Below are positions 52,626-62,500 of a stretch of DNA of 64,000 bases, in pieces; positions within the stretch are counted from its first letter, which is position 1, and each line of letters opens with the position of its first letter. The notes under the pieces were generated by a model, which was given only the letters and a program-made list of their open reading frames with translations, ran no database searches and was not told the origin of the DNA. Source of the DNA: Verpa conica (lineage: Eukaryota > Ascomycota > Pezizomycetes > Pezizales > Morchellaceae); contig JAUFSD010000011.1 in the NCBI GenBank assembly GCA_033030425.1, positions 744,001 to 808,000 on the forward strand, given 5' to 3'. A program made the translations under genes and the position numbers.

Positions 52626-53782
52626 TGTTGTAGGCACCTGATAAGAGGAGTATTCTGGGAACCATGAAGACTACTTGTTTGACTATCTAGGTAACTTAAT
52701 CCCTTGTTCGTTTCTTAAACGTAACAGGGGTTTGGGGAGAAGCACGTGTGAGTATTATTGCTGGCGGCTATCTCCTGCAGGGCGCCCTACTGTGCTACCT
52801 ACCTGGTGCTGGGGGGGCCCCTCAGAGTTGCTGTAAACGCATAGTAAAAACACAAGCTTTGGACCCCAAAAATAACCCCTGGAGCGTCAGGAGAATTAGA
52901 CCGTCCGAACCAAATCCGGAGGTTATATGAGAGGGCATGATTTGGAGCTGACTGGTGAAAGAATCGAGGAAATCGAATAAGAACTGACGGAGTTGTGCCC
53001 TCCGCCAGTCGGGGCATGTTTCTTGACAAACTAACGGTATGAAGGAAGGCCCCGCTTCCCAGTACTGCTTGCTGATTAGTACCAAAGGGCTTTGGTGACT
53101 CTCTGCCACAAGGGAACATGCAAGGACGGAACAGATACGGTGGTTAGTACACTTATCGGCCCGTCCGCAGAGTACAGATTGGTTCACTAACAGCTTTACA
53201 TGATTGCATTACTCTAGTACACCTTTGGGCTTAACTAAAATAGATGATAGGACCGGGACAAGGTGCTTGGACTGGTCGGGATTTGTATAAGTATGGGGGG
53301 AATGTATTTGTATTGGCGTTTTGACTGTGTTGTAAGATTTGTATTGTATGGCGTGATTGCTTGGCAGGTTTTCAGGGTCTTCGGGGGTTCCCAGGCGTTT
53401 GTATTAGGATTTAGAAGAAATCCGCGAGCCCAAACTGCGGTATATAAAATAGTCGGCAGATTTGTCTCTTTACCAAAAACATCAACGGGAAGAACGAGTC
53501 TTATCAATATATTTGAATCTATCGAACTACCTTTACCTTATAAACTCTATTACAAACATCTTGCTTGTGACTTTCGAAACTTCAACTGAACCACTTTCCG
53601 CTCTATCGAACTAACTCTAGTGAGTCTTGACAATATCGTAGTTCGTAACTCTCTTGTGCGATTTAAAGGAACAACTACTACCGATGACTGAGGAGACCTT
53701 GGTAGTTGGTATCTTATACCTTCGAACTGAACTCTAAGCTTGACGGGACGTAGCCTGGACAATTGTATAGGCCAGTTTTACA
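52626..53782 (+). repeat. Gypsy-family LTR, plus orientation (left arm of an inverted pair)
   Basis: Starts TGTTGTAGGCACC and ends CCAGTTTTACA (TG...CA ends), 1157 bp. It is closely similar, in reverse, to the right-hand LTR over nearly its whole length, including stretches such as ACGAACAAGGGATTAAG and AATCGCACAAGAGAGTTA (both read on the minus strand of this copy or the plus strand of the other). The five bases outside differ (CCCTA left, CTCAC right), so it is not a simple solo LTR with a duplication. No polypurine tract precedes it and no gypsy coding sequence adjoins it. It may be a rearranged or recombinant end. Confidence 0.75.
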
Positions 53783-54630
53783 CTCACTGCATGTCTGCTT
53801 TTCGGAGTCGCTTCGTATTTCTTTCCTTTATTCAACTGCTCCAAAATCTTCTCTCCCACTCCTCAATCGTCTCTTCTCTCACTTTCCGTTCCATATAACT
53901 AAAGGACACAAAAGTTTTCCCGTCCTTGTACTTCTTCTGCGCGCCTTCCTTGGCTAATCTATCTGCTCTTTCATTGCCTCCAATACCAACATGTGCCTTG
54001 CACCACTCTATTTTAACTGCAACATTTCTTTGTCTGTACGCGTCTGCTAAATACCGTATGCGATAGGCAATTTGTTCTCCTTTCGTTGCTGATTGCTGAT
54101 TGGCTCGATGCACGGCTTGTTGAGAATCGCACACAATCGTAACTCTTTCTTCCCCCCCTTCCCTACATTCCTTCAATCCTCTCTCCATCGCCTTCTCTAT
54201 TGCTAGCATCTCCGCATCCACAACTTCGATATGCTTTCCCAAATACCAACTTTGACTCCAAAACTTTCCCCCCATCCGACACGCCCCCGCGCCTACTCTT
54301 TCTCCCATTTTAGATCCATCCACATACAACAACACTTCTCCTTCTTCCTCTTTCCTTTCTCTCTGTCTCTTCTCTTCACTATCCACAAATTCACTCACTA
54401 CTACCTCTACGTGCTCCATTGCCTTTCTCTCCCACCCCTGCTCTCCTTCATAAAACTTCTCCCAGCTCTCTACCCTTCCTTTTCCCTATCCCCACCCCTT
54501 AATTTTCATTCTCCTCATACACTCTCCTATACAACTCACACACTCTCTTCCTCTCCCCGGTCTTTCTACCCCACTCTCCTCTCCCACCTTCTCTCCTTCC
54601 ATATCTACTACTCTTCTCAACGGATGCTTT
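53783..54630 (-). pseudogene. LINE-type retrotransposon fragment: RNase H domain
   Basis: The minus-strand frame 54419-53832 (195 residues) has all RNase H signatures: LYVDGSKMGERVGAGA (Asp), VDAEMLAIEKAM (Glu), VTIVCDSQQAVHRANQQSATKG (Asp), then EWCKAHVGIGGNERADRLAKEGA (His and Asp). This arrangement is typical of the RNase H at the end of I/Tad-like non-LTR elements. Upstream the same frame stays open except for one TAG near 54490 and runs straight into the LTR boundary at 54630, so the LINE was cut there. No reverse transcriptase remains. The fragment is the spacer between two inverted LTRs. Confidence 0.8.
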
Positions 54631-54711
54631 TGTAAAACTGGCCTATACAATTGTCCAGGCTACGTCCCGTCAAGCTTAGAGTTCAGTCCGAAGGTATAAG
54701 ATACCAACTAC

Positions 54712-55311
54712 TGTAACTGCCCCTGCTGTGTTACTTTGTTCTTTGTTTTACTTGTTTTGGATACGGTTATGGCACTAACCACCTTGGGATTTCTTTATTG
54801 TTTCTTTGGATCTACTTTACTATGTTTGGGAACCCCGCCGGAAGCGGAGCAATTATTGTACCAGGGTGGTACCGGATCGGGATGATTAGTATTTCTGTAG
54901 TGTTTTGATCCTGGCATGGATCAGAGATTAGGGTACTGGGATCGGAGGAACATGACAGGAATGGAGGAATGGTTGTGCCGGGTTATTTTTGATTACTGTT
55001 TATTTGTTTTTGGACCGGAGCATGGATTGCCCCGGCTAGTTTATGTATGTTTTTGTTTTAGTATAAAACCTGCCGTGTCTAGCTAGTTTTGGGTCGGCAG
55101 GATTTAGCTACCTAAGTTAGTTATCAATATATGCAATTGACCGGCTACCTTTAGTTCACATCAGTATATTAGCCTACCAAGTCTAGTCTAGTTAGTCAAT
55201 CTCCTTGAGATAGCTTCTAGGCTTAGCCTGAATCCTCCCCCCTACCACAATTACCCCACTAGTAAGGTGCCGAGCAGTGCTTGCACTTAACTAGTGTGTG
55301 ATTGTGTTACA
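54712..55311 (+). repeat. Solo LTR, 600 bp, with 5-bp target duplication
   Basis: Starts TGTAAC and ends GTTACA. ACTAC occurs directly before (54707-54711) and after (55312-55316). Comparison with the left LTR shows an uninterrupted sequence at this point, so the insertion is confirmed by the empty site. A TATAAAA at 55062-55068 would be the LTR promoter in plus orientation. The internal part of the parent element is gone, presumably by LTR-LTR recombination. The superfamily is not known. Confidence 0.88.
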
Positions 55312-56156
55312 ACTACCAAGATCTCCTCAGTCAACGGTAGTAGTTGTTCCTTTAAATCGCACAAGAGAGTTATGAACTACGGTCTCGTCAAGACTCACTA
55401 GAGTTAGTTAGAAAAAGCGGAAAGTTGTTCAGTTGGAGCTTCGAAAGTCACAAGCCAAAGGTTTGTAATAGAGTTATAAAAGTAGTTCGATAGATTCAAA
55501 TTATATTGATAAGACTCGTTCTTCCCGTTGATGTTTTTGGTAAAGAGACAAATCTGCCGACTATTTTATATACCGGGATTTGGGCTTGCGGATTTCTTCT
55601 AAATCCTAATACAAACGCCTGGGAACCCCTGAAGACCCTGAAAACCTGCCAAGCAATCACGCCATACAATACAAATCTTACAACAACACCAATACAAATA
55701 CATTCCCCCCATACTTATACAAATCCCGACCAGTCCAAGCACTTTGTCCCGGCCCTATCGTCTATTCTAGTCAAGCCCGAAGGTGTACTAGAGTAATGCA
55801 ATTATGTAAAGCTGTTAGTGAACCAATCTGTACTCTGCGGATGGGCTGATAAGTGTACTAACCACTGTATCTGTTCCGTCCTTGCATGTTCCCTCGTGGC
55901 AGAGAGTCACCAAAGCCCTTTGGTACTAATCAGCAAGCAGTACTGGGAAGCGGAGCCTTCCTTCATACCGTTAGTTTGTCAAGAAACATGCCCCGACTGG
56001 CGGAGGGCACAACTCTGTCAGTTCTTGTCCGATTTCCTCGATTCTTTCACCAGTCAGCTCCAAATCATTCCTTCTCATATACCCTCCGGATTTGGTTTGG
56101 ATGGACGAATTTTCCTGACGCTCCAGGGGTTGCTTTTTCTGATACAGGTGTTAGGA

Positions 56157-56350
56157 CTAAAAACGGTAACCCAGTCGTGGTTCGAACGCGCTTTGTCTAA
56201 CTAACGCCAAAGACAGCAACGTGTGCTAGCAACTACACTACTGGGGTACAGTCTCGATTCAGGTACTAAGCAATAATGTCTTCCACAGGAATCAAACATG
56301 TGACCTCCAGTAGGCATGGTGCAACCACATACCGCTGTACTATCACAAAC
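56157..56350 (-). other. Two tandem tRNA-like (Pol III promoter-like) units inside the gypsy LTR
   Basis: Unit 1, minus strand: box A TAGTACAGCGG (56342-56332) and box B-like GTTTGATTCC (56297-56288), 55 nt end to end. Unit 2: box A TAGTGTAGTTG (56240-56230) and box B GTTCGAACC (56187-56179), 62 nt end to end. Both A boxes fit the TRGYNNARNNG consensus fully, and the spacing is that of tRNA genes. Flanking CCCAGT (56247-56242) and ACTGGG (56173-56168) could form an acceptor-like stem for unit 2. T-stems are poor, so these are not working tRNAs. Confidence 0.4.
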
Positions 56351-56456
56351 CTGTCACGTTTCTCAAGAAACGAACAAGGGATTAAGTTACCTAGATAGTG
56401 AAACAAGTGGTCTTCATGGTTCCCAGAAATACTCCTCTTATCAGGTGCCTACAACA

Positions 56457-56469
56457 CTGCCCCCCTCTC
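56457..56469 (-). other. Polypurine tract of the gypsy element
   Basis: GAGAGGGGGGCAG on the minus strand directly precedes the TGTTG start of the LTR, the expected place for the plus-strand primer of reverse transcription. This fixes the orientation of the element and shows that the right arm is a 3' LTR. Confidence 0.75.
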
Positions 56470-56580
56470 AGGGTGTTTGCGGCCCGAAAACACTTCTTCT
56501 GACAGACTGTGGCTCCAGTAAACCTCCGACATATCACTGTGGTGTCTGTCGTAGGAAGGACTTAGCTCTGTTGAGTACCT

Positions 56581-58769
56581 CTACAGTCTCAGGCGGTGGT
56601 CCTTCACAGCTCTTGGGTTTCGACGATGGAAATCGCGTACTAGCTCTTGGACCGGTTTGTCCATAGTGTCTAAGACTTGATACGAGCAGTCGCCCATCGG
56701 ATATCCCAGCCATTTCACCAAGCATTCCACTTCTCCGGCGTTGTTGCGATGGGATGCAATGATTTTTTCCACGTCGTAAACCGCCTCCCCATACTCATCT
56801 ACTTCATCAGCAGTTGGTGGTCTCTGCTGACGTCCAGGGATCTTGCTCAGGTGGTAGGGCTCGAGGAGCTCCACGTGGAAGACATTATGTATCTTGACTT
56901 GAGGAGGCAAATCAAGCTGGCACGCGCGAGTTCCTACTAGCTTAGCAATTCTGAAAGGCCCTAGCTTTTTATGGTCCAGTTTCTTGGTACTTCGGCGACT
57001 TTTAATGTTGACAGCGTTGACCATGACACGGTCTCCTATTTTAAAACTTGGATGGTCCATGCGTTTCTGGTCAAAGTTGTGAAGAATAGCAGAGTAACAG
57101 CTTAGGACGCGAGTCCTAATGGTATAACTCTACAGGTATGATGCACAGAAAGAAGCGTAAAGCCAGTGAGTGGGTGGTAGCAACAGAATAAACTATTACT
57201 ATAAAGAATAGGCAAGCGAGAATTCTGAGCATGTAATACCAAACAAGATAGCGTAGTAGATTGTCGTCTATGTCTAGAGAATTACTGTCCCAGAAAGAGG
57301 GAGAACAGCCCGCTATTTATACAGAAAAGTCCTTTATCCTCCAACCGAGATAACTATGTGAAAAACCAAGGTGGGAACGCCGTTTAACCCTGAAAACCGT
57401 AACAAAGTAAAGGTAACCAAAAGAAATGAGTAATACAATGCTTGTAAGCGAAATGGTGTGTTGAGTAAACATAAATGAGCGCAACAAAATATGACTCATA
57501 ACAAATGGCGCAATACATGTAAGTAATAAGGTATGCGACCTTTCGATAAACATTAGTAGTTATGTAAAAATGTAATAAATGTAAAAATGTATCAAAAAAA
57601 CCAATCAGTACTGCCGTCGTAATAAAATGTAGCAAATGGAGAAAAATGTTATACAATCAAGGAAAGACAGACTGAGAATCTCGAAATAATAACAAAAGTA
57701 CTTCCCCATGCGTTCTCTGGTTTCCTTCAGACGGTTGCTAGCCTTGTCGTGGATGCCTCGGACGTAGTGAGTGTACAGTTCACTAGCCAGATTTTTGACT
57801 TCCACCTGAGTTGGCCAGTTGGTTCTCGGGTGGTAACCATAGTTCGTGTAGAAAGAGATTTGCTTCGTAGTTGTTGTAGCTGAGTTATTATAGGCGTACT
57901 CCGCTAGTGGAAGCAATTCGACCCAATCGTTCTGTTCGTAATTACAGAATGCACGAATGTAGTGTTAAAGTACTTGGTTGACCCGTTCTGTTTGTCCGTC
58001 TGTTTGAGGGTGGAACGCTGTGCTCATCAGAGTTTTCACATCGAGGAGAGACATCAGCGATCCCCAGAAGCTAGAGGTGAACTTAGCGTCTCTGTCGGAG
58101 ACGATGCTGAGAGGTAAGCCATGATAGCGCCAAATTTGGCTCAGGAAGGTTTTTGCTAGGTCCTGAGCCGTAGCTGATTCTTTCAGAGGAATAAAGTGCG
58201 ACATCTTTGTGAACCTGTCCATGACGACCCATATCTGTGTCATTCCTTCAGACAAAGGTGACTGCGTAATGAAATCCATAGACACTGATTCCCATGGACA
58301 GTGTCGTGTTTCGAGGGGCAACAATTTACCGTACTTCCTGTGTCGGCTTGGCTTGTTGCGTTGGCAGTGGTCGCAGGAACGGACGTAATTGTCTACCCAG
58401 TGATCTAGGTTAGGCCAGTAGAAGTTTCGTGAGATTAGTTCCAGTGTTTTGTCCTGACCAAAATGTCCTGCGATTTTAGAGTTGTGTTCTGCCTCTGCGA
58501 TCTTGATTTTGAGGGCGTCGCTTGCTGGTATATAAAGTCTGTTTTGGAAGTATACCAGGTTGTCGTGCACTGAGAATTCCTTTGCTGCTCCTGACTCCTT
58601 TCTGAGAATCTTCTCCTTAATTCCTACCCATTTCGGGTCTCCCAGCCCCGCCTGCCGTACTTTACCCAAAAACTCCTTGTCCCAATTGACAATTTCCATG
58701 GCAGCAAGCGAGGCTGACGATACCAATTCCACTTCTCCGGGTTCCAACTCGAGCTGTCCAGATTTGAAG
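56581..58769 (-). pseudogene. Gypsy pol remnant: integrase and chromodomain
   Basis: The frame 58747-57965 holds the integrase: the H2C2 zinc-binding part (GHFGQDKTLELISRNFYWP, then CDHCQRNKPSRH), the first catalytic Asp in VSMDFITQSP, SDRDAKFTSSFWG with the second Asp, and FHPQTDGQTERVNQ with the Glu. A TAA at 57967-57965 then interrupts it; the frame continues after the stop in HYIRAFCNYEQNDW and LLPLAEYAYNNS. At KYF a 617-bp Copia solo LTR splits the gene, and coding resumes with DQKRMDHPSFKIGDRVMV. The end carries a chromodomain (AVYDVEKIIASHRN, ECLVKWLGYP). The 5' side is cut at 58769 by the Copia element. It cannot make a full integrase. Confidence 0.85.
57078..57694 (-). repeat. Copia-family solo LTR inside gypsy pol, with 5-bp duplication
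   Basis: The minus strand starts TGTTATTATTTCGAG and ends CTATTCTTCACA. It is 617 bp and nearly the same as the 5' LTR of the neighbouring Copia element (616 bp) in the opposite direction. AAAGT flanks both ends (57073-57077 and 57695-57699). Removing it and one duplicated copy joins the gypsy coding frame. A TATA-like element lies at about 57314-57321. Confidence 0.9.
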
Positions 58770-59385
58770 TGTTATTTTTTCGAGATTCTCAGTCTGTCCT
58801 TCCTTGATTGTATAACATTTTATCTCCATTTGCTACATTTCATTACGATGACATTTCTGATTGTTTTCTTGATACATTTTTACATTTATTACATTTTTAC
58901 ATAACTACTAATGTTTATCGAAAGGTCGCATACCTTATTACTCACATGTATTGCGCCATTTGTTATGAGTCATATTTTGTTGCGCTCATTTATGTTTACT
59001 CAACACACCATTTCGCTTACAGGCATTGTATTACTCATTTCTTTTGGTTCACTTTACTTTGTTACGGTTTTCAGGGTCAAACGGCGTTCCCACCTCGGTT
59101 TTCACATAGTTATCTCGGCTGGAGGATAAAGGACTTTTCTGTATAAATAGCGGGCCGTTCTCCCTCTTTCTGGGACAGTAATTCTCTAGATATAGAAGAC
59201 AATCTACTACGCTATCTTGTTTGGTATTACATGCTCAGAATCCTCGCTTGCCTGTTCTTTATAGTAATAGTCTACTCTGTTGCTACCACCCATTCACTGG
59301 CTTTACGCTTTCTTTCTCGCATCGTACCTGTAGAGTTATACCATTAGGACTTGCGTCCTAAGCTGTTACTCCGCTATTCTTCACA
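58770..59385 (+). repeat. 5' LTR of the Copia element
   Basis: Begins TGTTATTTTTTCGAG and ends CTATTCTTCACA, TG...CA ends. Closely similar to the inverted solo LTR at 57078-57694. It contains a TATAAATA promoter element and AT-rich U3-type sequence. Confidence 0.92.
59142..59149 (+). promoter_or_regulatory. TATA box of the Copia LTR
   Basis: TATAAATA inside the LTR, about 240 bp before its end, is the only strong TATA element there and has a counterpart in the solo LTR. It probably directs the genomic RNA. Confidence 0.6.
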
Positions 59386-59400
59386 GGTTATGAGCCCGGC
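59386..59400 (+). other. Primer-binding site of the Copia element, half-tRNA type
   Basis: GGTTATGAGCCCGGC follows the LTR without a gap. The first 12 bases are complementary to GGGCTCATAACC, the anticodon arm of a methionine tRNA (CAT anticodon), not to a tRNA 3' end. Drosophila copia is known to prime from a cleaved half of initiator tRNA-Met at such a site, so the same mode is inferred here. Confidence 0.65.
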
Positions 59401-59540
59401 TGCACACAACAGCTAACTCTAATCTCACAACAACACTGGCGTCTTCTGCTGTCACCTCTCCCTCTCGCGCATCCTCTCCAACCCTATCCGAAATAGACCT
59501 CCTCACATACCCTGAGTTATCACTTAACCACCCCATCGAA

Positions 59541-62500
59541 ATGTCGAACGCTGGCGAACCATCTGGCACTCAAGACCCGATTCAGGAGACAGTTGAAGAA
59601 CTGAACCTCTCCTTTTCGGAACGCGTCAGTAAGGACAAACCTATCACCATCAAACTCGACAATGTGCGCCCTCTTGAGGGTCAACACAACTACAATACAT
59701 GGGCAGCAGTGATGAAAATCATCCTGAAAGGGATGAAGGTCTACGAAATCGTGGTGGACGGAGCTGAACCACCAACCGGTTCAAGCGCAAAAGAGAAAGC
59801 AGCATACGAATCTCTATGCAACCAAGCCTCAGCAGTCTTCATTCAGGTTGTTTCAACCGATCTTTTGGAGAAAATCATCGAACTGGAACATCCCCACAAA
59901 ATGTGGACTTACCTGAGAGCAGAATTCTATCGTGACACTGCTTATGCCATGGTCTCTCAGATCATGAACCTTACAAATCTTTCAGTTACCTACGACCCTT
60001 CCCTACCTATTTCACAGTTTATCTCATCGTTCGAAACCGAGTGGCTAAGGCTCTATAAAATGGCCAAAAGCTCCAAGGACGACTATCGAGTACTGTTCGC
60101 AAGGTTCCTGGAACAAGACAAGGCGAAACGAGACTTCCTGCTTGGCTTTATTGTTAAGCACCATTCAAATGTCGTGGACAATCTGTCTACAAAAGACGAC
60201 CTCACTTTCTCGGATGTCAAACAACGTCTCCTCGAACTCAGCCATCAAGACACCTCCTCCCTTCCCGATCAGCAAGCTCTCTTTGCGGCAAAACAAAAAC
60301 AAAAGACCTACAAAAAGCCTGTCACCACGGCTCCACCACCCAAAACTGATGTTGAAACTTGCTCCTGGTGCAATGCTCATCGTAAAGATGCGCCCCTAAA
60401 GGACAGACAACACAAATGGGAAGCCTGCGACAAGTTAAAGGCAATGCAAGCTGAAAGGAAGAAGAACAAGAAAGGGAAATCGGAAAAAGCACTGGTTACA
60501 ACGGGGAAAGACTCTGACTCGGTAAGAAGAAACTCCCTATTCTACTTTGACACTGGAGCAACCTCTCATATGTGCCCCCTCGCAGAACGGTTCGAGTCTC
60601 TCCAGACATGTTCCGGATTTGTGAAGTCCTCTTCAAAGGCTTCAATGGCGATAAAGGGAAAAGGCACTGTGGTGATGGACTCTGTGTTAAATGATGGGAC
60701 TATTTCTTCTTTTCGTGTTCATGATGTTTTATTTGTACCTGAACTAGAGCGACCGTTACTTTCTTGGAGGAAAATTAAGGAAAAGGGATACACCATGGTT
60801 GGTAAAGGGGATCTGATTTCAATTGTTAAGCATAATAAAATTCTTTTCGAAGCAGTTTTTGACGGAACACTTTTTAAAATACCCGAAGTAAACGACGCAG
60901 CATTCCTCACTTTCGACTTTTGGCACTCTGCTTTAGGACACTTAGCTCCAAGTTCTATTGAAAAGGCTAAGGAACTTTACAGTGACGCCTCAGTTATACC
61001 ACAGGCACCATCAAACTTTCACTGCCCCCAATGTTCACTCTCGAAGTCTACACACAGCAAACCAAAAACCTCCAATACACGAGCTACCCAGAAGTTGGAA
61101 CTAATACATTCCGACCTATGTGGCCCCTTCCCAGTACCTAGCTACGGAAACTCCCTCTATTACATCACCTTTATCGATGACAAAACCAGAGTCTCCTGGG
61201 TTCGGTTCCTAAAGAAGAAGTCAGATACGGCGAAAGCTATTGAAGACTTCGTCAAGGAAGTCGAACTTCAGTACAGTCTCCCTGTCAAAAGGTTTAGGAC
61301 TGACAACGGAGGAGAGTATGTCAACAACACCCTGTTGACCTTCTTTGCAAACAAAGGGATCGTGCATGAACTAACACCACCATACTCCCCCGAGTCAAAT
61401 GGTGTTGCTGAACGACTGAACAGAACCATTGGTGAAGCTGTGAGAGCCATGATACTCCCCCTCGGAGACAAACGATTATGGGCCGATGCTGTCGCCACCT
61501 TCATTTACATCAAAAACCGTCAACCACACTCAAGTGTCAAGAATCAGACACCCTATGAGTGCTTTCACGATATAAAACCAACGATTCATCACCTCCAACC
61601 CTTTGGCAGAGAATGCTATGTGCACATACCTGAGAATAAACGCTCAGCTGGCAGCAAACTCTCTCCTAGGGCAACTAGAGGCATTTTTACCGGATACACC
61701 AATGTCAACCATCACTACCGAGTGTTCCTACCAGAAGAAAAGAAGTCAGTCATAACAGGCGATGTCTTCTTTCCACCTTTGAAGCCAGAAGGGGCTCAGT
61801 TAACGAGCAAAACCCCCATTAAACACGTTGTACGGAAATCACCCAACACATCTATCTCCTACACAGAGACTGAAGGGTTTCCCACTGACGAGATGTGGTT
61901 CAACTGGATGGATCGCAACCCTGAGACCGCAAACACCTGGTTTCATCAAGGGCATCCTAAAGTCACCACTCTCTTCCAGCAAGCGTACGAAAACGGAAAA
62001 CGTGACGGCTTCCTAGGACCTCAATTTTGGGAATTTCAAAACCCAACTCCTTCAATTCAATCTTCCAACGATGATGATCTATACGTCAATCCAAATAACA
62101 TTCCACCCTCACCTTCACCCTCAGCAATGGATCTTGACTCGTTAGTCGGCTCACTTCGACTTTCACAAGCGGCACCGTCGGATCCTATGTCAGAAGTATC
62201 ACACCATCCACAGTTACCCCTCGATGAATCCCTACCTTCCTTCCACTCTTCATTTCAAGCACCTAGAACACGCTACGGCAGAGAGATACACCCCTCAAGA
62301 GAATGGTGGATAGTACCCCGTGTACCTACTCCTCCTCCTGCATCTTCGGAACATGGGTCCACTCTACCTGATGCTGAACCTCTTATGATTGAAGACACAC
62401 CATCGGAAGATACCATTCTGGTGTCAGTTCTCGAGATCAATGAACCTAAGACCTACCGACAAGCTGTTAATTCAGCTGACTCGGATAAATGGACTCTGGC

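Larger units (their letters stand above)
54631..56456 (-). repeat. 3' LTR of the gypsy element, with a nested solo LTR
   Basis: On the minus strand it begins TGTTGTAGGCACC directly after a polypurine tract and ends CCAGTTTTACA at 54631. It is 1826 bp long, about 1221 without the 600-bp insertion and its duplicated five bases. Compared with the left LTR, a block at about 56150-56345 differs: here it holds two tRNA-like units, while the left copy has an unrelated GC-rich piece. Confidence 0.8.
54631..58769 (-). mobile_element. Ty3/gypsy chromovirus, 3' part, interrupted by other elements
   Basis: Read on the minus strand: the integrase-chromodomain coding region (58769-56581), a short untranslated part, a polypurine tract and a 3' LTR (56456-54631). 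It carries two nested insertions (solo LTRs at 57078-57694 and 54712-55311) and is cut on the right by a Copia element. Its reverse transcriptase, gag and 5' LTR must lie beyond that Copia element, outside the window. Confidence 0.85.

Noticed and set aside
55506..56204. Frames of 96 and 128 codons with relatives at 52822-53507 as a duplicated gene pair
   Set aside because: They are the two strands of the gypsy LTR family, which has no known coding function; both reading frames are broken by differences between the copies.
52626..56456. Inverted arms read as terminal repeats of a large DNA transposon carrying an RNase H gene
   Set aside because: Both arms have TG...CA ends, the right arm is directly preceded by a polypurine tract and gypsy pol, and the RNase H is of LINE type with its frame cut at the arm boundary.
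57384..57656. 90-codon hydrophobic frame, also seen at 58808-59146, as a repeated small gene
   Set aside because: Both copies lie wholly inside Copia LTRs in opposite orientation; the similarity is LTR similarity.
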